Shown: positions 36,694 through 46,800 of the stretch, piece by piece
How positions within the stretch are numbered: the first letter of the stretch is position 1
How the letters are laid out: the number at the start of each line of letters is the position of its first letter
NCBI GenBank assembly: GCA_039105265.1
Contig: JAPFFF010000020.1
Location: forward strand, 310,001-374,000
Source: Tritrichomonas musculus
Taxonomy: Eukaryota > Parabasalia > Tritrichomonadida > Tritrichomonadidae
Length of the DNA: 64,000 bases
Direction: 5' to 3'
Program-made: the position numbers and the translations under genes
Notes under the pieces: generated by a model
Told to the model about the DNA's origin: nothing
Databases searched by the model: none
The model's input: the letters and a program-made list of their open reading frames with translations, nothing else

Positions 36694-38031
36694 TTATTGC
36701 CTTCTTCGTTGTGGTTGTGCATTTTGATCAAATGGTATGTTGTTAGCTTGGCAGTATTGTATGATAGTAGTTTTGAGTATATTAATGATGGTATTTCTTG
36801 TGTTAGTTTTGGTTTGTGAATCTCCGTAGTACAAGTCACTTATGTTTCCAGTCACAGTATCATCAATTTCATCTCTGAAATCCTTCTTAGCTTTGGCAAC
36901 AGCGGTAGAATTATTACCATCTATACCATATTTGTTCAATATAGGATCAATAAATACTGTTTGCCATAAGTGTGCTGTAGCTCTAGCAATAATAGGCAAT
37001 TTAACTTCTGCTGGTAAATTCTGAATCGGAGCAATAGCATACTTAATTATGAGTTCTTTATCGAGAAGGTATTTCCTGAATCTCTGGTATGGTGAAAGTC
37101 TCTTAGCTTTACGAACAGAGTAGCCAGTAGTGTTAACACCATCTGGAAATCCTCTATAGCCTGGAGCAACATTACCAATATTTCTAGGATCAGTGCTGTC
37201 ATCATCAATATAGTGTAAGTTATGAAATTGTTCACGAAGCCACTTATTCTTAGGATTTCCTGCTCTGTCTTTTCTTAGTGGGAATTGTTGGTAGTAAGCA
37301 AGGTCATGTGGGAATTTAGAGATTGTAGTTGTGTAGCCATTTACGTATAAAGGTTGGTTTCTTGAATTATATACAACAACATCAGGAATTCCATCATTGT
37401 TGATATCAGTTAAGTTTGTAATTTCTGCTGGTCCATTGGGGTCTTTTTTGTTGAGATACCATTTTGCATTTGGTTTTGCTTTTGAGTTATGTTTTGCTAC
37501 CATACGATCTGCACCTGCTGGAGATATTGCTTGTTTTACTCTAGTGATATCACGTTTCATGTTTAAGATTAATTTTGCAAGGTCGTCCATACCAACTTTA
37601 GAAGTGAAACCACCTGGATTAATGCTGCTGACCTTTTCTGTTATACCTTTTATTAACCACTGTCTTGCATATGCTCTTTGTTGATCTGTAGTTCCAAAGA
37701 GTTCATCCATTTCTTCTGGTTTAATGGCAGTACCATTGAGCTTATTAAACATTGTAAGTAAGTCAGCATCAGTATTTGTATGGCCCATGATTTCTTGAAC
37801 ATTGCCATTTCTAGGATCCATGTAATTAGGAAGTCCATAACTCTTGAAATCTCTATCTCTAGGCGTCTTGTTCCACTGTGCTCCTGGTACAAACTGTGAT
37901 GGTAACTGTGCTCTTTGTACTTGTGCTTGTGGGTGCCATAATTGCTGTGGAATTGTTTCTATTGGCAAATTATTTAACCGTTCATCCTCAATATCTATTT
38001 CTTGTTGTTGTTGTTGCTGTTGCTGTGCCAT
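36694..38031 (-). CDS. conserved Polinton virion-protein candidate (element B)
   Basis: 445 residues, near-identical to 1400-2746. A Gln run at residues 3-10 differs in length between the copies, as expected of CAG/CAA repeats. It has the calcium-loop-like DINNDGIPDVVVY and beta-like NSRNQPLYVNGYTTTI, then a basic helical half with KAKRLSPYQRFRKYLLDKE. Conservation between the copies and linkage with ATPase and capsid genes suggest a particle protein. It could match one of the widespread unassigned Polinton proteins (PX or PY), but that needs a profile search. Confidence 0.72.
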   Translation of the reverse strand: MAQQQQQQQQEIDIEDERLNNLPIETIPQQLWHPQAQVQRAQLPSQFVPGAQWNKTPRDRDFKSYGLPNYMDPRNGNVQEIMGHTNTDADLLTMFNKLNGTAIKPEEMDELFGTTDQQRAYARQWLIKGITEKVSSINPGGFTSKVGMDDLAKLILNMKRDITRVKQAISPAGADRMVAKHNSKAKPNAKWYLNKKDPNGPAEITNLTDINNDGIPDVVVYNSRNQPLYVNGYTTTISKFPHDLAYYQQFPLRKDRAGNPKNKWLREQFHNLHYIDDDSTDPRNIGNVAPGYRGFPDGVNTTGYSVRKAKRLSPYQRFRKYLLDKELIIKYAIAPIQNLPAEVKLPIIARATAHLWQTVFIDPILNKYGIDGNNSTAVAKAKKDFRDEIDDTVTGNISDLYYGDSQTKTNTRNTIINILKTTIIQYCQANNIPFDQNAQPQRRRQ

Positions 38032-38052
38032 TTTAAATTTTCAGAAAAATAA

Positions 38053-38175
38053 CATAAATGGTTCTCACAAATTGCAAAACATAAATGGTTCTCACAAATT
38101 GCAAAACATAAATGGTTCTCACAAATTGCAAAACATAAATGGTTCTCACAAATTGCAAAACATAAATTCTTTTTT
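38053..38175. repeat. 27-bp tandem repeat, four units plus a partial (element B)
   Basis: Units of CATAAATGGTTCTCACAAAT TGCAAAA start at 38053, 38080, 38107 and 38134, with a partial unit at 38161. No unique spacers are present. It lies between the divergent 445-residue and 110-residue genes. Confidence 0.92.
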
Positions 38176-38182
38176 CATAAAA

Positions 38183-38515
38183 ATGGTCAAAACTTACTAC
38201 ATCACCAAAGACTACATCAATAATTTACCATCAGAATTTACAAGCAGCTTAAACAAAAGATATATTTCCTTTCAATACTGTCGTGCAACTTGTAAAGGAT
38301 ATCTTGATGGCGAAACTGAAATTCACTGTAGCTTTATACAGAGAGATGAGTATTGTGATTCTCTAGTATGGTATGCTAATGTTGTACCTCCTGATGATAA
38401 TAGAAAATATGAATTTGTAGGTACGAAAAGACAGTTTAAAGTATGGTTTACAGACACAAATGGTAACATTATTGAGCCAGATAACTTTACACTATTTCTG
38501 AAATTAGAATATTGA
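38183..38515 (+). CDS. small beta-rich protein, possible minor capsid protein (element B)
   Basis: 110 residues beginning MVKTYYITKDYINNLPSEF, with alternating beta-like segments and a C-terminus KVWFTDTNGNIIEPDNFTLF followed by LKLEY. Small Polinton and adintovirus proteins with a similar closing pattern (a D-x-G-x-x-I-E turn followed by a F-x-L-x-L-E strand) lie among the capsid genes. A single jelly-roll penton-like protein is possible but not shown. In element A this gene is the one interrupted by element D. Confidence 0.6.
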   Translation: MVKTYYITKDYINNLPSEFTSSLNKRYISFQYCRATCKGYLDGETEIHCSFIQRDEYCDSLVWYANVVPPDDNRKYEFVGTKRQFKVWFTDTNGNIIEPDNFTLFLKLEY

Positions 38516-38539
38516 AGCACTATCGATAATTATAAATGG

Positions 38540-39000
38540 TACCTGCAATACTGACATCTATTTTTGCTATTCTCATTTCTGATTTTCATAATTGCTATTC
38601 TCAGTACTGACTTTCGCACATGATACCTACAATACTGATTTTCATAATTGCTATTCTCAGTACTGATTTTCATAATTGTTATTCTCATTTCTGATTTTCA
38701 TAATTGTTATTCTCATTTCTGATTTTCATAATTGTTATTCTACTTATCAATTCTCTGTTTTACTATTCTTGACAAACCTTCCGAGTTAGTAGTGTAAATA
38801 TCAAAAATCAGTATGCGGTAGGAGTATTAAAAGAGGTCATTTGATAGTGAGAGTAGTTTCTCGGAAGTCTGGATTAGAATATCACATGTAGGTTTCAGTA
38901 CTGAGAATAGCAATTATGAAAATCAGTATAGGCAATTATTTTTTGAGATTTCATTTTTGTTACTACCATTTATGAAAATCAGTATTGTGAATTATTTTTA
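38540..39000. repeat. direct and inverted repeats ahead of the fibre gene
   Basis: The motif GATTTTCATAATTG(C/T)TATTCTCA occurs about six times in direct order at 38575-38745, with spacing of about 33 bases. Two inverted copies lie at about 38900-38935 and 38968-38988 (CTGAGAATAGCAATTATGAA). CCTTTTTGTTACTACCATTT also occurs twice near 38955-39030. The inverted set could fold back on the direct set. Confidence 0.8.
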
Positions 39001-39108
39001 TGATTTCCTTTTTGTTACTACCATTTCAGCTTTTCAGTAGTGTAGATATCATTTTTGACTGTCACTACTCTGAGTATTGTTGTTGTTGGACTTTTCTTTT
39101 TATATCAA

Positions 39109-41832
39109 ATGACGGGAATACTAACAAAGAAAAATGTTGAGGATGGTGCCTTTGTATGTAGCAATTCTGGTAATGACAACACTGACTATGAATCTATATA
39201 TGTTAAAGATGATGTTATTGTTGATGGAGATATGATTCTTGGAGGAATTTCTATAAAATCACAGCTTGTAAATCATGAAGAGAGAATCGCAGCTGTTGAA
39301 AATAAAGACATGACTATATATGCCAAGAAAGATGAAATACCAGACCTTACTCCATATGTGAAGAAAGATGAAATTGTTACAGTAGATTTGAGTCCATATG
39401 TTCTAAAAACTGAATTAGCAGAAGATCATTATACCGCAGCACAAGTAGAAGAGAAATTTGTAGACGAAGATGAACTAGCGTATGAGTTTAATAAGTATGA
39501 GACCAAAGAAGTTGCCGAAGAGAAGTATGCACTCAAAACTGATATTCCTACTGTTGATCTAGAACCTTACGCACTCAAAACTGAAATTCCAACAATAATA
39601 AATTCACAGCAGTATGATGAAAGTTCTACCACAAATGATGTTGCTGTGCCTACTGTAAAATTAGTAGAAGAACTAACAAAAGATAAATTATTTAAGTATG
39701 ATGCAGAAAAGAATTCTATAGTGATGGCGAACACCGATAATAGTAAGCATGTATCTCTAGAATCATTTTATGGAGATCCAGCTTTAAAGATTGTGAATTA
39801 TGCTTCTTCTTATAATGAAGTTAGTTTTGGAGCTACTCACAGTGGTTTTATAATAACTGATGATTCTAATAATGATTTCTTTATTTACGATAAAGATGAA
39901 AAGAAAACTTATCTTCAAAATCCATGTAATATTAATTTCGAACCTTTGCTTACAGAAGTCACAGCAGATGAAAGATATAACAGGAAAGATTGCACTCTAG
40001 CTATAAAGGCTGTGTTTGAAGATGGAACTACTACCTCTTTCACTGTTTCACAAAATGTAAGCATAAATGACAAAGAAGTATATGTAAAAATAGAAGATAC
40101 AGCAGATTATGTTGCTTATGAAAGTGACAAAGTTGGTTATATCAAGTGTAATGTAGAGAGTGAAACTACAATATTGTTTGTAAAGACTATCACAAAAAAT
40201 GTTTTTACTTATGGTGATTATACTTATAATGTTAGTAATGGTAGAATCACAACTCTAGAAACAGTAGCGAAGTTAACAAAGTTTGTTCCAAGTATAGTTT
40301 ACAATGATAAGGTTGTTAAGTTTGGTAATATTCGGCTTAACACTAATTGTCCTGCAAGTATCTCTGTTGCTACTGATTTCAATGGTAGAGATATAACTTC
40401 TTTATCAACTTTTGGAAATTGTTCTAAAACCGTAGTTCATATAGATCTTACCAACTTTGATATTTCCAATGTTACAACTTGTACAGATTTTGCAAATAAA
40501 TGTTATAACCTGGAGACTATAAAATTTGATAAGAGATATAGTAATAATTTATGTACACGCTTCTTTTGGATGTGCATAAGCTGCCGCAAACTAAAGGAAC
40601 TTGATTTATCTATGTTCTATTCGAAGAATGTGGAAAAGATTAACGATCTAATTTCTGGTTGTGCAGTTATAGAAATACTAGATATTTCAAACATAATCAC
40701 AACAGCTGCAGTTGAACCATCATCGTGTGAAAGTATGTTTGAAGCTTGTCGTAACCTAAAAATATTGTATATACATGATAGCATGTATGATCTTATTTCT
40801 TACGCTTTTGAGTACCGTATTAACGAAAAATTAGTGAAATCAACTTATAAAGGCAGAGAGTGTTATATTCCAGAAAATTATCTTGAAGAAGTGTGTAATA
40901 ATGATTGTGCTCTGAAAAGTGATATTCCTACTGTTGATCTAGAACCTTATGCATTGAAAACTGATGTAGAAAATGCAAAAACAAATGTTATCAATATTGA
41001 TTTTGACAAGATGACACCAATTGAGATAGAAGTCAAAAATGAGAAATACTGTGTTAAAGACATTGTCGCGCTATTGGATGTTGTCAATGTATATATTGAT
41101 GCTACCAATGCTGATGGAACTAAGAAATATAAAGGCTTCAGTACTAGTTTCGAACATGTGGATCCAGGAATTTACGAAATCAGAAGTGACTCATTTGATA
41201 CATTCTGGGTGTCTTATACTGTTATATCTGATGACTATAACGGATCAACCTCATTAAAAGTAAAAGAATTCTACATTGTTAATGAACCAGCATCCGAGTC
41301 AAAAACTGTGTACTCCACAAATATTATAGATCATGAATTGACAAAAAAGGTAGATTATAACCCTCAGGATCCTGTTGTTTATGAATCTATGTTGAAGGAA
41401 TATGGAAACAGCACAACTATTACACATCTCGCACCTATAGAAGCTGGGGAAGAAATATCTGACTTCAAAGTTGGAAAACCAGTGTTTATGTCAGGACATG
41501 TGTACAAGAGAGAGAATGGTGTTTGGATTTCATCATCAGTGACAGACAGTACTGATTGTATATGTTCTGTAGTTATAGATGGATCATGGAAAGAGTTTGT
41601 TGGTGTTGTTACTAAGGTGGATGAAGAAAACGGTAACATAACTTTTGCTACACATGGAGACTACCTTTTCTATGTTGATGATGCTAACATTTATGCTGTA
41701 GGAGATGTGCTGTTGTATGATGGTAGGATCTTAGATGAGGATTATGCTATGACTTTACGCATTCAGCAATCAATAGTTGGAAAAGTAAGTGCAAAAATAA
41801 ATGAACATACACTAGCATTGTTTAAATCGTGA
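39109..41832 (+). CDS. fibre-like protein with BspA/DUF285-type LRR insert (element B)
   Basis: 907 residues from the first in-frame ATG. The frame is open from 39046 and a hydrophobic stretch (SIVVVGLFFLYQM) lies just ahead of that ATG, so the start is not settled. Residues about 60-180 hold repeats such as DLTPYVKKDEI, DLSPYVLKTEL and DLEPYALKTEI, like the shaft repeats of phage and viral tail fibres; the same repeat returns near residue 620. Residues about 410-590 hold LTNFDISNVTTCTDFANKC and KLKELDLSMFYSKNVEKIND, a DUF285/BspA-like LRR pattern. The C-terminal part is beta-rich. It probably forms a trimeric spike that binds cells; this is inference from repeats. Confidence 0.7.
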   Translation: MTGILTKKNVEDGAFVCSNSGNDNTDYESIYVKDDVIVDGDMILGGISIKSQLVNHEERIAAVENKDMTIYAKKDEIPDLTPYVKKDEIVTVDLSPYVLKTELAEDHYTAAQVEEKFVDEDELAYEFNKYETKEVAEEKYALKTDIPTVDLEPYALKTEIPTIINSQQYDESSTTNDVAVPTVKLVEELTKDKLFKYDAEKNSIVMANTDNSKHVSLESFYGDPALKIVNYASSYNEVSFGATHSGFIITDDSNNDFFIYDKDEKKTYLQNPCNINFEPLLTEVTADERYNRKDCTLAIKAVFEDGTTTSFTVSQNVSINDKEVYVKIEDTADYVAYESDKVGYIKCNVESETTILFVKTITKNVFTYGDYTYNVSNGRITTLETVAKLTKFVPSIVYNDKVVKFGNIRLNTNCPASISVATDFNGRDITSLSTFGNCSKTVVHIDLTNFDISNVTTCTDFANKCYNLETIKFDKRYSNNLCTRFFWMCISCRKLKELDLSMFYSKNVEKINDLISGCAVIEILDISNIITTAAVEPSSCESMFEACRNLKILYIHDSMYDLISYAFEYRINEKLVKSTYKGRECYIPENYLEEVCNNDCALKSDIPTVDLEPYALKTDVENAKTNVINIDFDKMTPIEIEVKNEKYCVKDIVALLDVVNVYIDATNADGTKKYKGFSTSFEHVDPGIYEIRSDSFDTFWVSYTVISDDYNGSTSLKVKEFYIVNEPASESKTVYSTNIIDHELTKKVDYNPQDPVVYESMLKEYGNSTTITHLAPIEAGEEISDFKVGKPVFMSGHVYKRENGVWISSSVTDSTDCICSVVIDGSWKEFVGVVTKVDEENGNITFATHGDYLFYVDDANIYAVGDVLLYDGRILDEDYAMTLRIQQSIVGKVSAKINEHTLALFKS

Positions 41833-41849
41833 GAGGCATTCATTCATGC

Positions 41850-42413
41850 TTACACTACAATCTTCAAACTCACACCATATCTTATAAATTGTGTATAGAT
41901 TTCGTTATAACCATACTTTAGATCTTCAGCTTTGTTATTTTTGTATACCAGAATTTTGTCGATCTTGATGAACTTACTATTGGCACCGCTACACCCACAT
42001 CCAACATCTGACTCATCTAATACTAACTCTATTTTGTCGGCATCTGTTAAAAGTTTAATCATGTTCATCAGCAATTTACTATCACAAACTACATAACTAT
42101 TGATTTTCAGAGGATTTGTTTCATACATGGCAACCAGCATTTCTAGAAATTTGTTTTTCTTCTCAAGTGAATCAAGTTCAGTGCCCAAATCTGCTATACC
42201 TCTGCTTGTTGCTTGTACTGATGGAAATGCTGATGGTGTCGTCTGTGAAGTAAAATTTACTGGAGACACTTGAGGATATGTAACTTGTGGTGGAGGAGGT
42301 TGCGCACTTTTGTTAGGAGTTATTTTTATGTTAACATTTGTGCTCTGCTCTTGTTTTACACTAGCGTCATTCTCACTTGATAAAATTCTAGCTTGGCGAA
42401 GAGTGTTAGACAT
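41850..42413 (-). CDS. hypothetical protein with Pro/Gln-rich N-terminus (element B)
   Basis: 187 residues. Residues 1-75 are low-complexity, rich in Ser, Gln, Pro and Thr (KSAQPPPPQVTYPQVSPVNF). Residues 80-187 look folded, with helix ELDSLEKKNKFLEMLVAMYE, a CGCSG motif and a beta-like end YTQFIRYGVSLKIVV. It lies behind GCATTTTTGTTTCTTG. No family is recognised. It is convergent with the fibre gene, 17 bases apart. Confidence 0.6.
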   Translation of the reverse strand: MSNTLRQARILSSENDASVKQEQSTNVNIKITPNKSAQPPPPQVTYPQVSPVNFTSQTTPSAFPSVQATSRGIADLGTELDSLEKKNKFLEMLVAMYETNPLKINSYVVCDSKLLMNMIKLLTDADKIELVLDESDVGCGCSGANSKFIKIDKILVYKNNKAEDLKYGYNEIYTQFIRYGVSLKIVV

Positions 42414-42440
42414 TTAATAACCAACAAGAAACAAAAATGC

Positions 42441-42671
42441 TCATGAATAATAATTAGAAATTGCTCTGTTTAATAATCTTCTAACTCTCATATCTCTCTC
42501 ATATTTGGCTTGTAATTTCTGTCTTTTCATAATTCCTTTCTCATCATCGGGCATAGGTGTATTAAGAACTCGTCTGTAATATTGAAGTCTACTGTTGATC
42601 TGTTTTAATGTTTGAGTTGCAAATGTACTTCTCTGATGTGGTCTTCTAAGTGGGGGTAACGTTATTGACAT
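42441..42671 (-). CDS. small basic protein (element B)
   Basis: 76 residues, MSITLPPLRRPHQRSTFATQ..., with many Arg and Lys residues and a helical C-terminal half (YERDMRVRRLLNRAISNYYS). It could bind DNA. Its start codon lies 20 bases from the divergent integrase start, so the two may share a promoter (TTTTTATTTCAACTAAAA). No family is recognised. Confidence 0.6.
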   Translation of the reverse strand: MSITLPPLRRPHQRSTFATQTLKQINSRLQYYRRVLNTPMPDDEKGIMKRQKLQAKYERDMRVRRLLNRAISNYYS

Positions 42672-42691
42672 TTTTAGTTGAAATAAAAAGT

Positions 42692-43822
42692 ATGAATGTG
42701 TTTTCGTCAGCATTTGAAGGTGTAAGAATAGAGCAGCTCGTAAATGAAAACCCTAAAAAGCTTACCTACAATGAATTTAACTTACTTATGCAAAACTTTA
42801 GACCCACAAAGAGGAAGCTAGATAGTTGGTATAAAGAATATGAGAAAAGGTATATCAGAAAATATGGTGATTTATTAGTGGAGCCACCTATTAATAACCT
42901 CATAGGATTCAAGTCCAAAAATAAGGTAGCAAGGTTACAAGAATTAGAGAGTAGACTTAGGAAGAACACAGAAGAGATTCACAGTAATAATTTTCCATTA
43001 AAGGAGAACATCAAAAAGTTTCAACTGCACTCTGTCACTAGTAGATATACATACTTGATAGACTTGATGCAGACTCAGGATATTGTGTACCTTATTGCTA
43101 TCAACATTAATACTCGCTACTTATTTGCTAGATCTGTGAATGTAGCAGTGAATAACGGTAATAGAGTCATAACTAGGGAAATCAAATCAGCGCAGGTATT
43201 TATTAATGCTCTTGGTGATATGGTAGACTTTGATAATCTATATGTTGAGAAGTTAATAGGGGATGCAGAAAAAGCTTTCTTCTCTGAGGAGGCTATAAAT
43301 GTTTACCATGATTTCCCACAAAGAATTAAGTTTGAAAAAGTGAGAAGACAAAAAGTGGGAGGGCATACAGAACCTTTGCATTCATCATTGGGAATCATAG
43401 ATAGAGTTATACGTACTATTCGTGATATGGCTTACTTAATGAAAGTAGAAAGAATTACGCCGAACATTATGAGTGAAATAGTTTGGCAGTACAACAATAG
43501 CCCACACAAAACTCTATCTAAGTATGCAGGATTTGATGTAACTCCAAAGATGGTGCAAGATGATGCGGACCTAGAAGAATTCATAGTAAGGAAGATCGTA
43601 CAAGAGAACTATGAAATTATGAACAGAAAAGATTGGAAATTAGAAAATGGGACTAATGTAAAGGTCTACAATCCTAAAGATACAATGATGAAAAGAAGAA
43701 GGGTTATACAGCCTGGAGAACATTTTGTTGTTGGTTATGAAGATGGTTTGTATAGAGTGAGAGATGATAAAAATAATGAGCAAGTAGTACCGAGATATAG
43801 ATTAAAGAAGATGTATGGTTAA
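42692..43822 (+). CDS. Polinton integrase, RVE type (element B)
   Basis: 376 residues from the ATG at 42692. The catalytic core runs from about 118 to 270: first Asp in TYLIDLMQ (D124), second in KLIGDAEKAF (D191), and PLHSSLGIIDRVIRTIRDM, where the third acid is Asp (D237) instead of the usual Glu. LGIIDRxIRTxRD is typical of Maverick-type c-integrases. It joins the inverted-repeat ends to target DNA and makes the 5-bp duplication. The C-terminal part (NVKVYNPKDTMMKRRR and YRVRDDKNNEQVVPRY) looks like an SH3-like DNA-binding domain. No chromodomain is seen. Confidence 0.92.
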   Translation: MNVFSSAFEGVRIEQLVNENPKKLTYNEFNLLMQNFRPTKRKLDSWYKEYEKRYIRKYGDLLVEPPINNLIGFKSKNKVARLQELESRLRKNTEEIHSNNFPLKENIKKFQLHSVTSRYTYLIDLMQTQDIVYLIAININTRYLFARSVNVAVNNGNRVITREIKSAQVFINALGDMVDFDNLYVEKLIGDAEKAFFSEEAINVYHDFPQRIKFEKVRRQKVGGHTEPLHSSLGIIDRVIRTIRDMAYLMKVERITPNIMSEIVWQYNNSPHKTLSKYAGFDVTPKMVQDDADLEEFIVRKIVQENYEIMNRKDWKLENGTNVKVYNPKDTMMKRRRVIQPGEHFVVGYEDGLYRVRDDKNNEQVVPRYRLKKMYG

Positions 43823-43875
43823 AAACATTGCTCGTGAAAAGAAAAATAATGATGAACTTTTTTTGTGATAATCAT

Positions 43876-46800
43876 TCATGGTCCTTCTTCATAATTTGTT
43901 TTGATTTTTCTTTTGAATTTCGTAAGTGTAGAGATAGTCATATTTGAATTGAACTTGAAACATGGCTGCCCTTGAGTAAGATCAAACGTAATTGAGTTTC
44001 CATTGTAGAGATGCTCGTAAAGTTTCATATAATCGCCACCAAATTGTTTTGCCGCATGTTTGATAGAATTTAATGTTAGACCTTTACCACGAATCATAAA
44101 ATCTATATCACCTGTAGAATCCATGAGCTTGTCGATATACATTTTCTTCATCAGGAAGTAACTTTCAATAGCAACAGGCATTTCATTGTGGTTGTTAATT
44201 GTTGGGAAATCACTATGGAATTGTCCTAAATCACTACCTATTAATTCTCTTCCGTACATTTCTTTATAAGCTTTCTCAAGTTTGGGTAAATCGTTGAGTT
44301 CTATGTGCATGCTATCTGTATCTTGGTAGTATATGTGACATCCTATATCGTAGGCCAGACACATAACTTCATTCATGATTCTCTTACTCATGGATAGAAC
44401 TTGTATGCCTAGTAATGAGAAATTAAAATGATCGTCTATAGGCTTGAGTACTTTTAATGCATGTAGTTTTGAGTTATGGAGTTGGACATCTTCTTTGATC
44501 TTCATGTAATTCTTCTTCCAATACTTCTCTAATTCATCTCCCTCATACAAATACTTGAACTCTTTATCTGTGGGCCTCTCAATAGTTTTACCATAGCAGC
44601 TGTTCATGATAAGTTTGTATAAGTTCTGTAATGGATTTTTTTGCTTCTTGTATTCGAGTCTCTTATTGAAGATTTCCCTAATGATTTTTTGAATTGTGTA
44701 ATCTTTCTTACCGTCCCAGTAGTATCCTCTCAGTAATGTAAACTCTATCTTCTGGAAATTAATGAGATCTTCAAGGTAAATATTATCAACGATCATCTTC
44801 ACGGGCTCTCCATTCTCTATTCTGTCATCATTTAAGTTCAGTCCATTAACTTTGCGAACTAACAATGGAAAAGGATAATGTTTGTTAACTTTTGTGACCT
44901 CAATTTCGACAACATAAGCACTTTGCTTAGAGAGGAATTCCATATTGAGATTCTCTTTTTCAATAACTTTAGGAGTGCCACTTACGGTATATAAACGTGC
45001 CATAGCAGACGGATACAAAGATACTGCATCGAAATCGCATAACTTCTTTTGTGTGTGCCATTTCTTGTTGTAAGCAGTCATACATCTCCCACCGTAAATA
45101 GCATGTGAACAAAAGTAACGAGGAACACCGCCTAATTTATATAAGTCGTGATCATAATAGACTTTGTTATTGAAAACTTCATTAGCGAGAGAAGAAATGG
45201 AGACAAAGTTGAAAGGATCTATGTTGAAATCTTTAATGAAGCCGTCTCTGAATTTATTAAAGCCTTGTCGTAAAATGTTCACGTCTTGGGTGCAATAGAA
45301 TTCTGCATACTTGTACATGTCAAATGTGGTATCAGAGAGACGACAGCCAATAATGTCTAAGTTGTGGCGGAATTGTTGTTTTGTTTCTTCGGTCCATCTC
45401 TTATCTTCATTTTCTCCTGCTTCATTAATCACGCCAACATTCTTCTTGAGTCTCTCCATGGTGTAATATTTGTAGGGGAAAACTTCTTTCTGTCCACTAT
45501 CGAGATTAAACATTGATGGTAATTGTGATAACTTACATGAGAGAATAGGAAGTGTGTCACGGAAATAGAGTGTTTTAGATTTGTAGACAATTGTGCCTTT
45601 CATAAATTTGTTTCCTTTAATGACAGACTTCCTTATGCCATATGAACAAAGAAATCTAATGTCGTAAGCAAGATTGTGAAAGTACACTACAGAGAAATCA
45701 GGAAGGAAATCCAGAAATGAAACACTACAATTTTCTCCTTTAAATGTTTTAGTTATTGTGCCATCTTTGGACTGAAGAACGAACATGTATGGGCGATGAA
45801 TGTCTCCAGAAGTGTCAGCCTCAGAATCGCAGTACCAATAACTCTTTTTATCATTGATTTCAATTGTCTTCTTCTTCATTGTTTTTGGTTTAATAAGTTG
45901 AGTGCAGGATTGTTCGTCATATTCAAGATTAATTCCTGTGACATCCTTCTTGATATCATTATTGAAAATAGTTTTGAGAATACAACCGTCTCCAAAATTT
46001 AATGGACGAAAATAATTGTTCTTCATCAATGTCCTCACTAAATTGGAAGAACTAATGAAATGTCTTGCCTTCCTCCAATGATTGCTGTTGTACTCCATGT
46101 TAGCCTTGTCCGGTGAAAGCTCTGCGAGATGAGAAATGTAGTATGTAGAAAATGGTGTCAGCTCTTCAATAAAGTAGTGTTTCTCGTAAATGTTAAATTT
46201 GTGAGTACGATTTGGTTCTGCTTTCTCGACTCCTATGTATGAATTCTTTCCTATTGATTTCTTCTTGTTTTTGGAATTCGCGTCTTCATTAATGAAGGAA
46301 ACACTGATGTGGATCTTAAATTCTTGACATAGATTGTTGATAGCAGAATTGGAGAGATATCTGTTGTTGATTCTTAGTCGCATTTGATTAAGTGTTTCAT
46401 CATCATAGCACCCTGTTTGTTGAAGAGCATATATGAAGCAGCAGTCATCGAGTTCTTTTCGTTGTTTACCTTTACTGTTGGCAAGAGTGTCGAAAATTTG
46501 TAGGCGAGTCAGGTATTTTACTATCTCTTGTGGGCAGCTATCTTTGACTAAGAATTGAAAGAAAGAACCACCACGATCAGCATTACTTTTTACATTTTTG
46601 GTTTTACTGAAGATGAGTTGAGAAAAGAGAGACCATTCTGGGAGTTCCATGCTACCTTTCTCATAAAAGTACTCAGGTTTTACATCATCCATGTCAAATA
46701 TAAAGTGCTTCTTAGTAAAGTTTTCCATTAGTTTGTTAAAAGCTTCTGGTGTCAAAGGTAAAGTCCGCCATTCATTATTAACTTTGAATCTGAGTTTGTA

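Noticed and set aside
38053-38175. Regular 27-bp repeats that might suggest CRISPR
   Set aside because: Units follow each other without unique spacers, and the setting is a eukaryotic mobile element.
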